In this document: positions 10,701 through 20,454 of the stretch, piece after piece
Position numbering within the stretch: position 1 is the stretch's first letter
Layout of the letters: each line of letters opens with the position of its first letter
Source: Archivesica marissinica
Lineage: Eukaryota; Mollusca; Bivalvia; Venerida; Vesicomyidae
Assembly: GCA_014843695.1 (NCBI GenBank)
Contig: CM026387.1
Span: forward strand, 73,195,749 to 73,259,748
Length of the DNA stretch: 64,000 nt
Direction of reading: 5' to 3'
The notes under the pieces: model-generated
Seen by the model: the letters and a program-made list of their open reading frames with translations, nothing else
Told to the model about the DNA's origin: nothing
Database searches by the model: none
Translations under genes and position numbers: made by a program

Positions 10701-13700
10701 GTACAATGTTTTTACCCATTGGCTAATAGAGGAACACGGGTACAAAGTTTTTACCCATTGGCTAATAGAGGAACACGGATACAATGTTTTTACCCATTGG
10801 CTAATAGAGGAACACGGGTACAAAGTTTTTACCCATTGGCTAATAGAGGAACTCTGGTACAATGTTTTTACCCATTGATTATAGAGGAACATGGGTACAA
10901 TGTTTTTACCCATTGGCTAATAGAGGAACACGGGTACAAAGTTTTTACGGGTAACCCATTGGCTAATAGAGGAACATGGGTACAACGTTTTTACCCATTG
11001 GCTAATAGAGGAACTCTGGTACAATGTTTTTACGGGTAACCCATTGGCTAATAGAGGAACACGGGTACAAAGTTTTTACGGGTAACCCATTGGCTAATAG
11101 AGGAACACAGGTACAATGTTTTTACGGGTAACCCATTGGCTAATAGAGGAACACGGGTACAATGTTTTTACAGGTAACCCATTGGCTAATAGAGGAACAC
11201 GGGTACAATGTTTTTACGGGTAACCCATTGGCTAATAGAGGAACACGGGTACAATGTTTTTACCCATTGGCTAATAGAGGAACACGGGTACAAAGTTTTT
11301 ACCTATTGGCTAATAGAGGAACACGGGTACAATGTTTTTACCCATTGGCTAATAGAGGAACACGGGTACAATGTTTTTACCCATTGGCTAATAGAGGAAC
11401 ACGGGTACAAAGTTTTTACGGGTAACCCATGGCTAATAGAGGAACACGGGTACAAAGTTTTTACCCATTGGCTAATAGAGGAACTCGGGTACAATGTTTT
11501 TACCCATTGGCTAATAGAGGAACACGGGTACAATGTTTTTACCCATTGGCTAATAGAGGAACACGGGTACAATGTTTTTACCCACTGGCTAATAGAGGAA
11601 CACGGGTACAAAGTTTTTACGGGTAACCCATTGGCTAATAGAGGAACACGGGTACAATGGTTTTACCCATTGGGTAATAGAGGAACACGGTTACAATGTT
11701 TTTATTCCTTCCAGTTTTAAAAAATTACTTACTAGTAGGGAATTTTTCATATTTTCCAGATCCGTCCTCATTTCTGAGCTGCACTCTAATTCTGCCCCTG
11801 TACTTCAAGTCTTTATGCTCCAGTTCCCGACAGTACGTCTTGTTCTGAAATATACGTTTCTCCTCGTGTGTGTTTTTGTGTTTTACGTTTATTTATCGTC
11901 GCTACCGGTTGCCCATATGAGCGACGCCTCCAGAAGAGATTAGTATTTTTGGAGGATAGTGCAATGATACAGACAGAGACCCATTCCGGAGTCTCCTCTG
12001 GTTCTTTTACGTGCACGGTGTACAGCACCGACACGAGACCTCGGTTTAATGTCCCATCTGAAAGACTGTTAATTTTATTATGGTCAGACGGGGGGTCGAA
12101 CCTGCGATCCCTGGATTACCAGTCCAGCGTTTTACCACTGGACTACAGATCCGTCTGTACGTTTCTCCTCATAATTTGCACATTAGTTTATACAAATTTA
12201 TTTTAGCTCGATTGCGAAACAAGTTCTTTCAACTTATATTTATCACTCTCGAGACCTCATTCCTGATGGAATCCATCGCCATGAAGGAGAGAGAAGAGGC
12301 AATGTGGAATTTAAATGCCTTGCCTACGGGCACAATCGTAACGGCTCCAGCACATTAGCCCGAGGAACAGTTGTTTGTATATTATATATAATCGTATATA
12401 TATGTACAGTCTAACCTGCGCTAAGCAGCCAGCCAAGGGAATCACAGAAAGTGGCTTCTTAGCACAGGTGGCTGCTCAATAGAGGTCAAATGTATAATAA
12501 AACAATATATTAGGAATCTGAAACTGGCTGTTTAATACAGGTTGGCTGCTTAATGGAGGTGACCACTAACACAGGTTTGACTGTATATTATTTGTTAAGT
12601 CTCATACACTGCACATTTATTGTCACAGGCACTCGACGTGGAGCTAGGACACAATAAAGGAGAACATAGCCGCCACCTCACCCCCCACCCGGACCAGATC
12701 TCCCCCATATATATACAAAAATGGAAATTTGCCATCAACATGGTCTCGTACAAACATGAATGTGCACAATATATAGAAATACACATATTTATGATAATAC
12801 CGGTACCCCCATGTACTATAGTTATCATAGATACTGTGTCCTTGCTCCATGCCTGTGTTTATTGTAAACTGCACAAAGCTTCAGACCATACCATCGACAG
12901 GCCAGAAATAGATAGTACAAACTGTAACCCAGGCTACAGACAGTTTACATCAGACATACAGTGTGGCATCCGTGTCCAAGTAGTTACAGTGGTTGACTTC
13001 AAATTACTAGCCCTTAAGGTTCGAATCCCAATGACTCGGGGTGTCAAATTCTTTCATGTGAGGAAGTTATCCAGCTGGCTTACGGAAGGTTGGTGGTTCT
13101 ACCCAGGTGCCCGTCCGTGCCTGAAATACTGCTGGGAGGGCCACCCGGGGTATTCCTCCACCTCGTCCGTACCTGAAATACTGCTGGGAGGGGCACCCGG
13201 GATATTCCTCCACCTCGCCCGTGCCTGAAATACTGCTGGGAGGGGCACCCGGGATATTCCTCCACCTCGCCCGTGCCTGAAATACTACTGGGAGGGGCAC
13301 CCGGGATATTCCTCCACCTCGCCCGTGCCTGAAATACTGCTGGGAGGGCACCCGGGATATTCCTCCACCTCGCCCGTGCCTGAAATACTGCTGGGAGGGC
13401 CACCCGGGATATTCCTCCACCTCGCCCGTGCCTGAAATACTGATGGGAGGGCCACCGGGGTATTCCTCCACCTCGCCCGTGCCTGAAATACTGCTGGGAG
13501 GGGCACCCGGGATATTCCTCCACCTCGCCCGTGCCTGAAATACTGCTGGGAGGGCCACCCGGGATATTCCTCCACCTCGCCCGTGCCTGAAATACTGATG
13601 GGAGGGCCACCCGGGGTATTCCTCCACCTCGTCCGTGCCTGAAATACTGATGGGAGGGCCACCCGGGATATTCCTCCACCTCGTCCGTACCTGAAATACT

Positions 13701-15435
13701 GCTGGGAGGGCCACCCGGGATATTCCTCCACCTCGTCCGTACCTGAAATACTGCTGGGAGGGGCACCCGGGATCTTCCTCCACCAATAGTAGTTGGAATG
13801 TCGCCATATGACTTAAGCTGTATGTGCGACTTTAAACTCTTGAGTTTCATTCAGGTTATTTCAAACAAGTTCTTACAATTTATATTAATCACTCTCATTC
13901 CTGATGGAATCCATCGTTACGAGGGAGAGAGAATAGGCAACATGGAACTTAAATGCCTTGCCTAAGGGCACAATCATAAATGCTCCAGTGGGACTCAAAG
14001 CGAACGCTCTACCACTGCGCTTTCACGACTTCCGCATTTTGTTATTACAGGTAAACAAACTGGAAATAATAACTGCCTTTATTTACCTCTACGCCAATCA
14101 CAAGTCCAGCACTCAAACATACGTCTCTAATTTCTATGTAGGACGGATTTTCCACACCCTGAAAAATATTTAATAATCAGATCCTTCAAGATGCTCAAAT
14201 AGACCCCCACCTGTATCTAAATTGAATGTCACAACCTTCGCTTGTCCACCGGTTCAATCAACATGAATGTTACATGGGCGTAACGTATTCATGACTAGTC
14301 CGATCATTGATGCCCAACTATAACATATTGGGGCGTCTGGAGTATCTTGGGACTTGTCAAGTCATTGTTTTTGCCTGCACAAACCTAGGGCATCGGACAA
14401 AAGACCACTCAAATTACATTTTTTGACTATGCTAGTAGAAAAGTATTAACAGGCCCTTTAAGAAAGCCAAGAAAAATTTAATTAAATGCTATACCACTTA
14501 TATGTTAGTTTGATTACAAACAACCACATTGCGATCAACATTGCGAGTATACTCTATGCAGGGTTCCCTCTGTCGGTCGCCAATTGTGACAAAAAACAAA
14601 TTTTGTGAAGTGGCGAAAATATTTGGCGCTATATTTTTTTTTGGCACTTGTTTTGTTAAATACATGGCTTCAAATATTTTATTTGTGAACTATATGGTTA
14701 TTAGTTGGCTCCAAGTTTTTTTAATTGGCTCCAGTATTTATCAATTAGCGACAGAAGTGGCGCAGACAAACATTCAGACAGAGGGAACCCTGCTATGCAG
14801 AGTGACGCAATCACTATAGATGATGATGAATCACAGAGCCAGTGCATTAGATATGGTATTCATTTGATCTACCTTTTCTTTTGGTATTCTTCTCCCTTCT
14901 TTGACTGTCTTCTTACTATTTATGTATGCAGGATAAACACACACCCACCTGAAAATGTAAATACATGTAATGTTAGTTACCGTATCACAATCATGACAAT
15001 GTCATAACATGAATAACTGTGGACATTGTGATACCGCAGTAGATGAGAGTTCACTTCAGATGCGAAAGATCCGGAGTTTGAGCCCAGCTGGAGCCATTAC
15101 GATTGTGCCCTAAGGCAAGGCATTCCACATGCCTCTTCTCCTTCATGGCGATGGATTCCATCAGGAATGAGGTCTCGAGAGTGATTAATATAAGTTGATA
15201 GAACTTGTTTCTCAATCGAGCTAAAACAAATCAATTTGTATAAACTAACATGAATAGCTGAGTGAGGGCCTTTTTGTAGCAAAAAAATTACAGGAAATAT
15301 TTCGGGAATCATTTGTGGACGATCAAGCAGTATCTCAGATGAGAAGTACGTGGGGGAAGAATACCGTTCTCTATCCTCATGGGTGAAGCTAGGGTCCCAT
15401 GTCCTTGCCTGCTGGTTAACTGGTGGACTTGCCAT
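1626..15435 (-). CDS. SRP19: signal recognition particle 19 kDa protein, five exons
   Basis: SRP19 binds the SRP RNA S domain and prepares it for SRP54, so ribosomes can be targeted to the ER. Coding exons in transcript order are 15435-15365, 14948-14873, 14158-14087, 11844-11733 and 1768-1626. They total 474 nt (157 aa plus stop); human SRP19 is 144 aa. All introns are GT-AG and every junction keeps frame. Recognisable family blocks are VYPAYINSKKTVKEGRRIP (exon 2), VENPSYIEIRDVC (exon 3), KYRGRIRVQL (exon 4) and TIPKLKSR followed by a lysine-rich tail ending GRKGGK (exon 5). The start ATG sits in a good context (A at -3, G at +4). The N-terminus resembles the insect form more than the human one. 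Introns are 416, 714, 2242 and 9964 bp; the last holds the 38-bp and 39-bp minisatellites. The protein looks intact, so I take the gene as functional. Confidence 0.93.
1805..8755. repeat. 38-bp minisatellite in SRP19 intron 4, about 180 copies
   Basis: Units read ACCTCTACAGTCAAACCTGT then a variable GTGTTAGTGG or CTCAATGG and TCAACCGGTC. Because three units make 114 bp, all three plus-strand frames stay open over long stretches and give meaningless proteins of up to 424 codons. Variants are arranged in larger blocks: the variant order at about 3508-4270 recurs at about 7265-8040, offset by 3757 bp. The unit is the reverse complement of the end of the CAGTC-type MITE (TGACCACTAACACAGGTTTG). 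Confidence 0.97.
8756..8952. other. first copy of the array's right flank
   Basis: Non-repeat sequence of about 197 bp interrupts the 38-bp array. It is repeated almost exactly at 9563-9763, offset by about 807 bp. The copies differ mainly by 1-2 base indels, which points to a recent duplication or to an assembly error with uncorrected reads. Confidence 0.85.
8953..9562. repeat. 38-bp minisatellite, second block, about 16 copies
   Basis: Same unit as the main array, resumed after the duplicated flank and followed by a second copy of that flank. Confidence 0.95.
9772..11705. repeat. 39/46-bp minisatellite in SRP19 intron 4, about 46 copies
   Basis: Unit core TTGGCTAATAGAGGAACACG then GGTACAATGTTTTTACCCA (39 bp); a longer form adds a 7-bp insert giving TTACGGGTAACCCA (46 bp). 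A block at about 10290-10560 recurs at 11157-11430, offset 867 bp, with identical variant order. The 39-bp unit being a multiple of three explains the open frames on both strands. Confidence 0.96.
11733..11844 (-). CDS. SRP19: SRP19 exon 4
   Basis: Acceptor TATATTTCAG|AAC and donor CTA|GTAAGT. Encodes NKTYCRELEHKDLKYRGRIR and on to the FPT before the phase-1 junction. A SINE lies only about 40 bp upstream of its acceptor. Confidence 0.93.
11886..12160 (-). mobile_element. tRNA-derived SINE, family C, copy 1 (full length)
   Basis: On the minus strand it starts with a tRNA-like head having A-box-like TGTAGTCCAGTGG and B-box-like GGTTCGACCCC. A conserved 3' region follows, with GTGCACGTAAAAGAACCAGA and, near the end, ATATGGGCAACCGGTAGCGA. 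It lies in SRP19 intron 3, about 40 bp upstream of the exon 4 acceptor. Other copies: 22606-22885, 39289-39515, 55322-55560, 62932-63210. Confidence 0.9.
12178..12365 (-). mobile_element. SINE family H, copy 1
   Basis: Matches the full copy at 29748-29980: ATTCCTGATGGAATCCATCG, then GGGCACAATCGTAACGGC. The tRNA-like head is missing. Lies in SRP19 intron 3. Confidence 0.85.
12407..12583. mobile_element. CAGTC-type MITE (family P), copy 1
   Basis: A 177-bp element from CAGTCTAACCTG to CAGGTTTGACTG, flanked by TA on both sides. The interior has TTAATACAGGTTGGCTGC and TTAATGGAGGTGACCACT. TA duplication and CAGT ends suggest a Tc1/mariner-pogo type non-autonomous element. Its right end contains the parent sequence of the 38-bp minisatellite. 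Confidence 0.85.
12584..12959. other. unassigned intron sequence
   Basis: SRP19 intron 3 sequence between a MITE and a SINE. I see no motif, no splice-bounded exon and no tandem structure. Confidence 0.4.
12960..13850 (+). mobile_element. SINE family F, copy 1, with internal array
   Basis: tRNA-like head (TCCGTGTCCAAGTAGTTACA; B box GGTTCGAATCC at about 13018) followed by the family body (TTCTTTCATGTGAGGAAG, then CCTCCACCAATAGTAG and TATGACTTAAGC). The middle of the body has been expanded into the 52-bp array at 13105-13785. Confidence 0.85.
13105..13785. repeat. 52-bp minisatellite inside a SINE, about 13 copies
   Basis: Unit core TGAAATACTGCTGGGAGGG then CACCCGGGATATTCCTCCAC and CTCGCCCGTGCC. 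It matches a single-copy segment of the same SINE family at about 28655-28705. GC-rich compared with its surroundings. Long minus-strand frames here are repeat artefacts. Confidence 0.95.
13855..14035 (-). mobile_element. SINE family H, copy 2
   Basis: TTCCTGATGGAATCCATCG and TTGCCTAAGGGCACAATC. A degraded tRNA-like head lies near 13985-14035. It ends about 50 bp from SRP19 exon 3. Confidence 0.8.
14087..14158 (-). CDS. SRP19: SRP19 exon 3
   Basis: Exactly 24 codons between acceptor TTTTTCAG and donor GAG|GTAAAT. Encodes GVENPSYIEIRDVCLSAGL and on to VE, matching the family block AVENPT-EI-DV. Confidence 0.92.
14159..14558. other. SRP19 intron 2, unassigned part
   Basis: Intron sequence before the MITE at 14559. 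No recognised exon or repeat family. Confidence 0.4.
14559..14792 (+). mobile_element. CAGGGTTCCC MITE (family B), copy 1
   Basis: A 234-bp element from CAGGGTTCCCTCTG to AGAGGGAACCCTG, with perfect 5-bp flanking repeats CTATG (14554-14558 and 14793-14797). The interior has TCGCCAATTGTGAC and GCGACAGAAGTGGCG. Other copies: 19660-20574, 20940-21162, 42262-42506. Inserted in SRP19 intron 2. Confidence 0.9.
14873..14948 (-). CDS. SRP19: SRP19 exon 2
   Basis: Acceptor ATTTTCAG|GTGG and donor AAG|GTAGAT. Encodes the most conserved SRP19 block, VYPAYINSKKTVKEGRRIP, which lies in the RNA-binding fold. Confidence 0.93.
15040..15245 (+). mobile_element. SINE family H, copy 3
   Basis: Near full length: a degraded tRNA-like head (CTTCAGATGCGAAAGATCCG, GAGTTTGAGCCCAG), then ATTGTGCCCTAAGGCAAGG and GAATGAGGTCTCGAGAGTG. 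Lies in SRP19 intron 1. Confidence 0.85.
15365..15435 (-). CDS. SRP19: SRP19 exon 1 (23 codons plus 2 nt)
   Basis: Begins with ATG in context CAACATGG and encodes a hydrophilic N-terminus ending WDPSFTHEDRE plus two bases of Arg. The donor is CG|GTATTC, a weaker site than the others. Splicing to exon 2 gives ERW before VCVYPAY, which fits the family. Confidence 0.85.
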
Positions 15436-15944
15436 GTTGTCAATTTTTTTATATTATTTCTTCCGCGTATGCAGACGCTCTCAAAAAACGAACAAATGCA
15501 AGCCACTAATTGATCACGAATAAATTACGAATTATCTACACTTGGAGAGGTACTCTTCATCAACGAGGTAGGCAACTAAGGAATTTTGTACCCAAACAGT
15601 GTAATAAAGTCTATATATTGTGTGCTGTTATTGATTTCGCTTATTCCCCAGAAGAAACAACTGTGCCCTCTACCTATGTACTAATGTAATTGTTATTTAC
15701 CGTAATGCAACATGACAGTATCACAATGTCATAACATGAATAGCTTTCGGACAAAGGTTTCACACAAAATATCTTATTTTAGTGTCCTCAATTCTCAACT
15801 AGCAATGACCCATTATATAATTAATCCATTTTAGAAAGTGTTTCAGCTTGATTTATGAAATATTTTACATGCACTTTACGACAGTAAATACTATTTCCCA
15901 AACCAATATAATGTATGTATGTTCCATTAATGTCAAGTTCAAAC
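15436..15944. other. upstream flank of SRP19
   Basis: Region upstream of the SRP19 start codon. No ATG is seen on the minus strand in the first 70 bases above the start. No TATA box or other core element can be assigned with confidence. Confidence 0.4.
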
Positions 15945-16130
15945 CCCTTGCGGGGACCTAGACATGTTTTCCTGGCCATGCTTAGCCAACCATAGCGGTT
16001 AACCAGTACTAAGCAATGTATGTGAGGTGTCTTGCTCAATGACACGACATCCATGGCCTGACTGAGTTTCGAACCCGGACCGTTCGATTCCAAATCCGAC
16101 GCTCTACCATTGGACCACGGACGCCACACG
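15945..16130 (-). mobile_element. SINE family N with tRNA-Gln-like head
   Basis: Minus-strand head GTCCGTGGTCCAATGGTAGA with B-box-like GGGTTCGAAACTC. The tail reads CCCCGCAAGGGGTTTGAAC. An open frame at 15821-16129 merely reads through this element. Confidence 0.75.
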
Positions 16131-16342
16131 CATTTTGCAAGTAAGATAAGATAAATTTATTTTGAGTCGGCCAGATAGCAACAGTACAACACAAGCTTTT
16201 GAACGACTATATAACATAAAATAATGGTAACAGCTATAAAATTAGAATCGCTGATAATAGTAAAGTGGTGGAACCTATTCTCGGCGTATTCCTATGCTCG
16301 GCATATTTGTCCATTTACACCCGTATTAAAAAGATTTATATA

Positions 16343-17532
16343 TACTGAAGGAAATAAGTTTAGCAAGTTGGTATAAAATGCTAAAATTAGTTAAATTTAT
16401 ACTAAATTGAACAAAATCTCAAGTTCTTAAATCTTCAATCATTTAATTCTAATTTAAATTCAACAATTTCATTGAAAAAATACTTTATTTCCTCTAATCC
16501 GTCACGCTGAAAATGGTAGGGTTCAAAGAGATAAGTCACAAATGTGTCAATATCGAGTATGTCCTCCGTTAACAGCAAGTACAGACGCACATCGTCGTCT
16601 CATACTGTTGATAAGCTTCCTTACAACTTGTAGAGGGATTCGGCGCCATTCTTCATGCAACGCTCGCTCAAGGTCACGTACGTATATGACGTCATTACGT
16701 TCTCTTATCTTACGTCCTAGGTGGTCCCACATGTGTTCAATGGGCGAAAAGTCTGGCGATTTGGATGGCCAGGGAAGAACGGCGATATTGTTACGCCTGA
16801 GAACATCCTGGGTGTGCCTGGCAGTGTGTGGGCGGGCGTTATCCTGTTGATCCTGTCGATGACGTTGCGTTAACGGTATCCCAACGTGAGGCTGGCGTGC
16901 ATGAAGTCTGGCAGCGCGAAGTCTATTGCGGAGGGTCCTGTTACAAACTCTTGTGCCGGTTGCATTCCTGACATGATCAGCTAACCTGCGACTAGACATA
17001 AACCTATTTCGTCTTGACGTCACAACAATATAACGGTCTTCCGCCAACGTCGTTTTTCTTGGTCGGCCCGAACGTGGCATATCTTTTACATCCCCTGTTC
17101 GTTGATATCTAGTGTTTAGACAACTAATAGTCGATTCATGAACGTTAAATTGTCGTGCAACTTCCCTTGCCGTCACACCAGCATTTAACATGCCAATAGC
17201 CATTTGACGTCGACCTAACGTCATTTCTGGAGCACGCCCCATTGAATAATTTCCAAATTTTAAAGCGGTTAATTTGGTTATGGTATACAAATGACAAGAT
17301 TGTGTTTGTTTTAAGATTCCACACAGGTAAGATTTCGTGCTGCACGTGCTCTCCATGATTTAACAATAATTAGCTGTTTTGACGTAGCAAAACCACTGAT
17401 GCGGAAACTTGTACTGGGGATCTATTGTGTAGGGCCATACGGTCATAATTAACACATTACATGTATATATACCACTGTACATATAAACCTATCGATACCC
17501 TGAAAAACTTGCTAAACTTATTTCTCTGAGTA
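16343..17532 (-). mobile_element. Tc1-like DNA transposon, internally deleted
   Basis: A 1,190-bp element with inverted ends (GAAATAAGTTTAGCAAGTT on the left, its complement on the right at about 17505-17523) and TA on both sides. It carries the transposase remnant at 16547-17356. Confidence 0.85.
16547..17356 (-). pseudogene. Tc1/mariner transposase, catalytic core deleted
   Basis: A 269-codon open frame. The N-terminal helix-turn-helix region (GRRQMAIGMLNAGVTAREVA, RSGRPRKTT) and the C-terminal DDE part (QDNARPHTARHTQDVL with the second Asp; SPDFSPIEHMWD with the Glu) are clear. They are joined directly at HRQDQQDNARPH. The stretch that normally holds the first catalytic Asp (about 110 residues) is absent, yet the frame stays open. 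An enzyme lacking one of three metal-binding residues should be inactive, so this copy is non-autonomous. The true start is probably the Met of MGRAPEMTLGRRQ rather than the first ATG. Confidence 0.9.
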
Positions 17533-17967
17533 TAGTTCTATGATAATTTCGCTGACAGAGCTGAAGCGTGGTTCAATAGCATTCCGTTGCGTGTATCGGT
17601 AGCCTGATGCAACTGTCATGTCACTGGTCCAGCAGATGAATATAAACAAACAAATCATTGGGAGAATATTTCCACCGAAACTGATAGTGTATGAGCAATT
17701 CAGGTAGCTATCCGAATTTAAAATATCTACCACTAACACTAAAAATAGTTTCTATACCATTTCTGATTAAGACCAATAAGTGTTTTTTATTCAATGATGT
17801 ACTATATCAAAATAAGATATTCAACAAGTTATGGTGGATAAATAAAAAATAACAAGTACGCCGTGCATAGGTGCCCTGAAGTCTTGAATTTCCCATATAA
17901 ACGGGTGTCGACCGACACCGTTGCGATAACTGAATTGAGCGGCAAGGTCACGTGATGAAGCTATAAC
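17533..17967. other. unassigned interior of the larger TIR element
   Basis: AT-rich. A minus-strand frame at 17518-17739 overlaps the Tc1 end and shows no known domain. Confidence 0.4.
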
Positions 17968-18279
17968 CAGGGTTCATTCTAGGTCAGAATTATTGGGAGA
18001 AGTGAGAAAGCGTGTGATCGCATCATTAAATGGTGTTATTTAATATACTTCTGCAAAATAGGGTTAAAATGCACAGTACAACCATTAAATACAACATTTG
18101 AATAGAAGTAGTGCTTTATAATGGGCCAGTGTATCTTACTAGACACAATTTTGTTTGAAAATCGTAAAAACCAAAATATAATTATTTTTTTTATTAGGGA
18201 GAAGTGGGGCCCCCAGAGGGCGAAGTCAGGGTCCCTAGGGCGACTATTTCACCCACATCGCCCTCTAGAATAATCCCTG
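17968..18279 (-). mobile_element. CAGGG MITE (family A), copy 1
   Basis: A 312-bp element from CAGGGTTCATTCTAGG to CTAGAATAATCCCTG, flanked by TATAAC on both sides (17962-17967, 18280-18285). The interior has CAGAGGGCGAAGTCAGGGTC. Other copies: 21396-21668, 24916-25197, 28226-28530, 34152-34394; a worn relic lies near 38370-38490. Confidence 0.88.
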
Positions 18280-18611
18280 TATAACTGTCAACAGGGGTTT
18301 TTGAAAGTTGTTTTCACGACTTAAGAAAATAACAATATACGGCATGTGTAATTAACATTTTATACTGGTCATTATATGTGGGATTTACGCCGAGCATAGG
18401 TTCCACCACTCTGCATATTTATTATTAATTTGTTTCTAAGATAAATGCTGCAAAATGTTAAGTCATAACTAAGTTATGTAGGTAAGACAAATGTGCTTGT
18501 TAGCCATAAAGAATATTAACCTAGTAAATCAATGACTTAATTGTTAAGACTAATATACCTTATAAGTGTATATGGATTAAACAAACATCTTTTACAGGAA
18601 CATCAATTTTA

Positions 18612-18805
18612 TAATATTCCTCGCCCTGAGCTGGGGGTTATGTTATGTTATATTTCGGGTTTTACGCCTGCATCAGCACCATTTTGGGCTATATCGCCGG
18701 CGGGCAGTTTACCTTTCCTGGGCAGGCTCCAGCGGTTAACCAGTACTTGGGTGCACCAACCTCCGTAAGAAACTGCCAACTTTTTCATAGCTGGAGGTAT
18801 CATTA
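18612..18805 (-). mobile_element. SINE family E, copy 4 (3' part)
   Basis: Reverse complement of the tail seen at 23105-23270: TACGCCTGCATCAGCACCAT and CCAGCGGTTAACCAGTACTT. The tRNA-like head is absent. Confidence 0.85.
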
Positions 18806-18833
18806 CTAAAATGGACAATACAAAGATATAAAT

Positions 18834-19372
18834 TGAACTTTGTGGCACTAGCAAAATTTTGCGAGTTCAATTTAAAACCTGTGAAATATATAATTTACGT
18901 TCCTGTTTGTCTACTTTCGTTTTCTGATTGCAAACACACATAAAACTATGACGTTGAACACAACTGTTTGACTGGTTTTTCGTTTTGCTCCTTGTGGGCC
19001 AATTGCATGAGTATTTTGAAAATCTGAGTCAATAATAAAATCCAGTCTACGAAATGTCCAAAATAACCAATTTTTTAATGTGGTAACAGTGGTGAGAGGA
19101 GGCAACAATCGCAGTCTAGACCCGAGTCTAGTTGGGCGATTCTGTCATTAAAAAGATAATTTGTCCATCTCCAAAAACAATAAATAGTGAACGTCGAGAC
19201 GAAGCATGATGAAACAGCCCGCACTCGATTCCGACAGACGGACCCAGTAGATGTAATTGAAAAATAAAATGATATTTTATAAAAATTGCGAGAAGAATTC
19301 AACTACTGCGAGTTGACAATTTAGGTACTTGCAAAAATTTGCCAGTGCACAAAAAAGTTAAATTCTAGCCCT
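18834..19372. mobile_element. TIR element with GCACTGGCAAATTTTTGC-type ends (family Q)
   Basis: Left GGCACTAGCAAAATTTTGCG and right TTGCAAAAATTTGCCAGTGC are imperfect inverted repeats. The right end continues to CTAGCCCTG, which fits CAGGG-type termini; the matching left terminus is not intact. No coding remnant. Confidence 0.55.
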
Positions 19373-19770
19373 GCCAACATGTATGTGCATTTGTTCATAT
19401 CTGAAATAGTTGTGTACGGGCCGTCGCTGATCCGAATCGCCAACATGCTAGGTAGGAAAAATGTGTACAGGCGATAATATTTGTGCTATACGGCTGTTGA
19501 AGTAAAACCAGTTTGGACTAAATGAAATTGACAAACCAGAATAAAATAAATACTCGTTAAGTTGATGTGTCTTTATTTATATTTCGTCTAATTAATACTC
19601 ATCTCTTAACCCTTTACTCCACATAGACGCCTTAACACACCTTTGTTACTTCCCACATACAGGGTTCCCGCTGTCGGTCGCCAATTGCGACAAAAAAGAA
19701 ATATTGGCGCTAAATTTTGTGATTTGGCGCAACATGTTTTGTGAAATTCATGGCTTCAAATATTTATTTG

Positions 19771-20454
19771 ATTTAAACATATTTATTCGATAATAATGTA
19801 CATTATATACATTGTATACAAAACGAAAATGGATTAAATCGGAAGCTTAAAGCTTATTGAGATTTTCTCCATTGCATATATAATGTTGTGCACAAATGGC
19901 GATTAAGAGATAAACATATAATGTAGTAATACCAAAATATATAATAAGTATTTGAAAATATAGCTTGTTATCAGGTGAAAAGCTAACAGTAAAAGGGAGG
20001 TTGGGGAGGGTGGGTAGAAAGCGATGAACCATACGTAAGCACACTGTTTGAAGTGAATCACTCTGCTAGTGCGTCAGTCCCTGTTCACAGAATACTAAAC
20101 ACTAAAACTATTATTTCATTATGTTCAGATGGCAAAGAAATATCACCAAATAGGATCACATTTAGGGTTATATGACAGAGATGAGAAATAGTGTTAACTA
20201 GTTCAAGGCGTATATTGTAGTACTTGTGACATTCAAAGAAATAATGGTAAGTTGACTCGATTTGACCGCATGTGCATAGTGGTGAATCAATTATGTTTTT
20301 GGAGAAGAGATCATGTTTTAAATAACTACAATTTGTTCTCAATCGAGCAAGTAATATCTGGTTCTTACGTATACCAGAAAAGTAGAATTCGGGAATAGGA
20401 CAAGAGTCGCTTTTAGGTTGCATCTTGAACGATGAAAGAGATGGTGCATGCTTG
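19771..20454 (-). mobile_element. 5'-truncated LINE inserted in the MITE
   Basis: A 684-bp insert bounded by a perfect 13-bp duplication AAATATTTATTTG (19758-19770 and 20455-20467), typical of target-primed reverse transcription. No poly-A tail is seen at its left (3') end. Confidence 0.85.
20085..20423 (-). pseudogene. C-terminal end of a non-LTR retrotransposon polyprotein
   Basis: A 112-codon frame reading LLARLRTNCSYLKHDLF, then CTCGQIESTYHYFFEC. This Cys/His motif and its leucine-rich lead-in are typical of the region after the reverse transcriptase of animal LINEs. The reverse transcriptase itself is lost, so the copy is dead. The clade is not assigned. Confidence 0.8.

Larger units (their letters stand above)
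16264..18410. mobile_element. larger TIR element hosting a nested Tc1-like copy
   Basis: Ends are inverted copies of AGTGGTGGAACCTAT then CTCGGCGTA (left at 16264, right at 18386-18410), with one mismatch in about 25 bp. Between them lie the Tc1-like element (16343-17532), a CAGGG MITE (17968-18279) and about 430 bp of unassigned sequence. No coding remnant of its own is recognised. Confidence 0.6.

Noticed and set aside
9813..11720. Repeat proteins in the 39-bp array on both strands
   Set aside because: A 39-bp unit keeps any stop-free frame open; both strands are equally open.
12620..13228. A 202-codon plus-strand protein
   Set aside because: Runs from unassigned intron sequence into SINE F and its array; the host intron belongs to SRP19 on the other strand.
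15821..16129. A 102-codon minus-strand gene
   Set aside because: Reads through the tRNA-like head and body of a SINE; no family features.
17518..17739. A 73-codon membrane-like protein on the minus strand
   Set aside because: Overlaps the Tc1 terminal repeat and has no splice or family support.
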